Below are positions 4,281 to 5,110 of a stretch of 5,110 nucleotides of DNA, piece after piece (positions within the stretch are counted from its first letter, which is position 1; each line of letters begins with the position of its first letter). A program made the position numbers and the translations under genes. The notes beneath the pieces are model-generated. The model worked only from the letters and a program-made list of their open reading frames with translations. It searched no databases and was not told the origin of the DNA. This DNA is from Kiritimatiellia bacterium (GTDB lineage Bacteria > Verrucomicrobiota > Kiritimatiellia > SLAD01), in the NCBI GenBank assembly GCA_007134175.1, contig SLLF01000041.1, positions 1-5,110 on the forward strand, in the 5' to 3' direction.

Positions 4281-5110
4281 TTAAAACGCGTGGGCGCCGT
4301 GCACGCCGAGGCTCAGATTAAACTGCAGGGAAAACAGCCAGGCGTCGTGATGATGATCGCCGTGGTGATCGTCTTCCGCCAAATCCAGATAGCTCGCCTG
4401 GGCGCGAATACGGGAGAACTCCGTCGGCGCATAGGTAAGCTGCCCGGTGTAACGGGTCGACGTGCCGAATGATGCCCGGTCGCCGCGCCCTTCGAAGCCA
4501 TCGTTGTTGAGGCCCAGCAGATCAACCCGCAAGCCGGCGTTCCAACGCGGGGCGAAACCGTAGACGCCCTGCACGTAGAGACCGTCCTGGGTCCAGTTTT
4601 GGCGGTTGGCATCGGTAGTGACCAAGGCCGAGGGGCCCGCGAATTCACGACTGCGGTAGGACAAGTCCAGCTCGCGATAGATATACTCCGCTTGCAGCAC
4701 GAAATTGCGGTGGCCCATTACCCCTTGCCCGTCATACTTATAAACCACATCGGCGCCCGCGAACCAACCATCACCGTCCCAGGTCTCCAAGCGGCCACTG
4801 GAGTGTGCCTCCTCCACTTGATGTACCCGGCTATAGCCCCCAAAGGTCCCGAGCTGGACCGCGTGGTGCGGCCCCATATCAGGCGCCACTTTGGCGAACC
4901 CGGTAAAGAGACGGGGTCCATCCTTTTCGCGCAGTTCCTTGTCCCCTCGCCAGCGGTTGCGTTCCGGGGCACCGGCCCTATCCGGCGTCAGCGTGACGAT
5001 TTCATGACGGCCATGGCCAATTTGGTTGGCCAACACCTCGTTGTCCCCTTGCAGTACTTCCACGCCGAAACGCATATAGGTTCCGGTCGGAGGCAGCCAG
5101 GACAGCTGAA
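4281..5110 (-). CDS. Outer-membrane beta-barrel protein, putative metal (zinc) channel or receptor, C-terminal part
   Basis: The frame is open from the window edge (codons before the Met at 5075 read QLSWLPPTGTY) to the TAA at 4281-4283, giving 275 residues of the C-terminal part; the start lies beyond the window. Repeated alternation of aromatic/hydrophobic and polar residues (NFVLQAEYIYRELDLSY, GLYVQGVYGF, NAGLRVDLLGL, YTGQLTYAP, RIRAQASYLDL, LFSLQFNLSL) and the terminal Phe are those of an outer-membrane barrel. Before the last strand comes EDDHHGDHHHD; since the last strand runs outside-to-inside, this loop should face the medium and could bind zinc. The ending SLGVHGAHAF resembles the 'LGaHGAH.F' ending I associate with barrels encoded beside zinc ABC transporters. 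No TonB plug can be judged because the N-terminus is absent. The 90-base spacing to the binding-protein gene suggests one metal-uptake locus, perhaps repressed by Zur when zinc is plentiful, but no such site is visible. Confidence 0.85.
   Translation of the reverse strand, partial: QLSWLPPTGTYMRFGVEVLQGDNEVLANQIGHGRHEIVTLTPDRAGAPERNRWRGDKELREKDGPRLFTGFAKVAPDMGPHHAVQLGTFGGYSRVHQVEEAHSSGRLETWDGDGWFAGADVVYKYDGQGVMGHRNFVLQAEYIYRELDLSYRSREFAGPSALVTTDANRQNWTQDGLYVQGVYGFAPRWNAGLRVDLLGLNNDGFEGRGDRASFGTSTRYTGQLTYAPTEFSRIRAQASYLDLAEDDHHGDHHHDAWLFSLQFNLSLGVHGAHAF

Overview
The window comes from a GC-rich bacterium (roughly 60% by eye) with an outer membrane: a beta-barrel outer-membrane protein sits beside a periplasmic binding-protein ABC importer. 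A methyltransferase-type relative of uroporphyrinogen decarboxylase, a small cytosolic protein resembling the DUF6941 group, and a small membrane protein together suggest the PVC group (Verrucomicrobiota, Kiritimatiellota or Lentisphaerota). That placement is inferred from the flavour of the gene families and is not proven by any single marker.

Layout, left to right. Positions 1-243 (+) hold the C-terminal 80 residues of a URO-D superfamily protein. It converges, with 10 bases between, on a leftward block that fills the rest of the window. Read in its direction of transcription (minus strand), the block is: the C-terminal part of an outer-membrane beta-barrel with a His/Asp-rich loop (5110 to 4281, running off the window); a 90-base gap with degenerate heptamer repeats; a ZnuA/TroA-type periplasmic metal-binding protein (4190-3285); a 104-base gap filled by interlocked inverted repeats; a compact ABC ATPase (3180-2611); an ABC-3 family permease (2614-1778), overlapping the ATPase by 4 bases; a small unknown membrane protein (1741-1367); a small DUF6941-like protein (1355-906); and pyridoxamine 5'-phosphate oxidase, pdxH (898-254).

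The four right-hand genes make a coherent metal uptake route, most likely zinc (manganese is possible): passage across the outer membrane, periplasmic capture, then ATP-driven import. The three downstream genes are close-packed (gaps of 36, 11 and 7 bases) and probably share a transcript with the ATPase and permease. This places two uncharacterised proteins and the last enzyme of pyridoxal phosphate synthesis in a metal-import operon. No convincing Zur box or factor-independent terminator on the coding strand was found. No tRNA, rRNA, CRISPR array or insertion sequence was seen.
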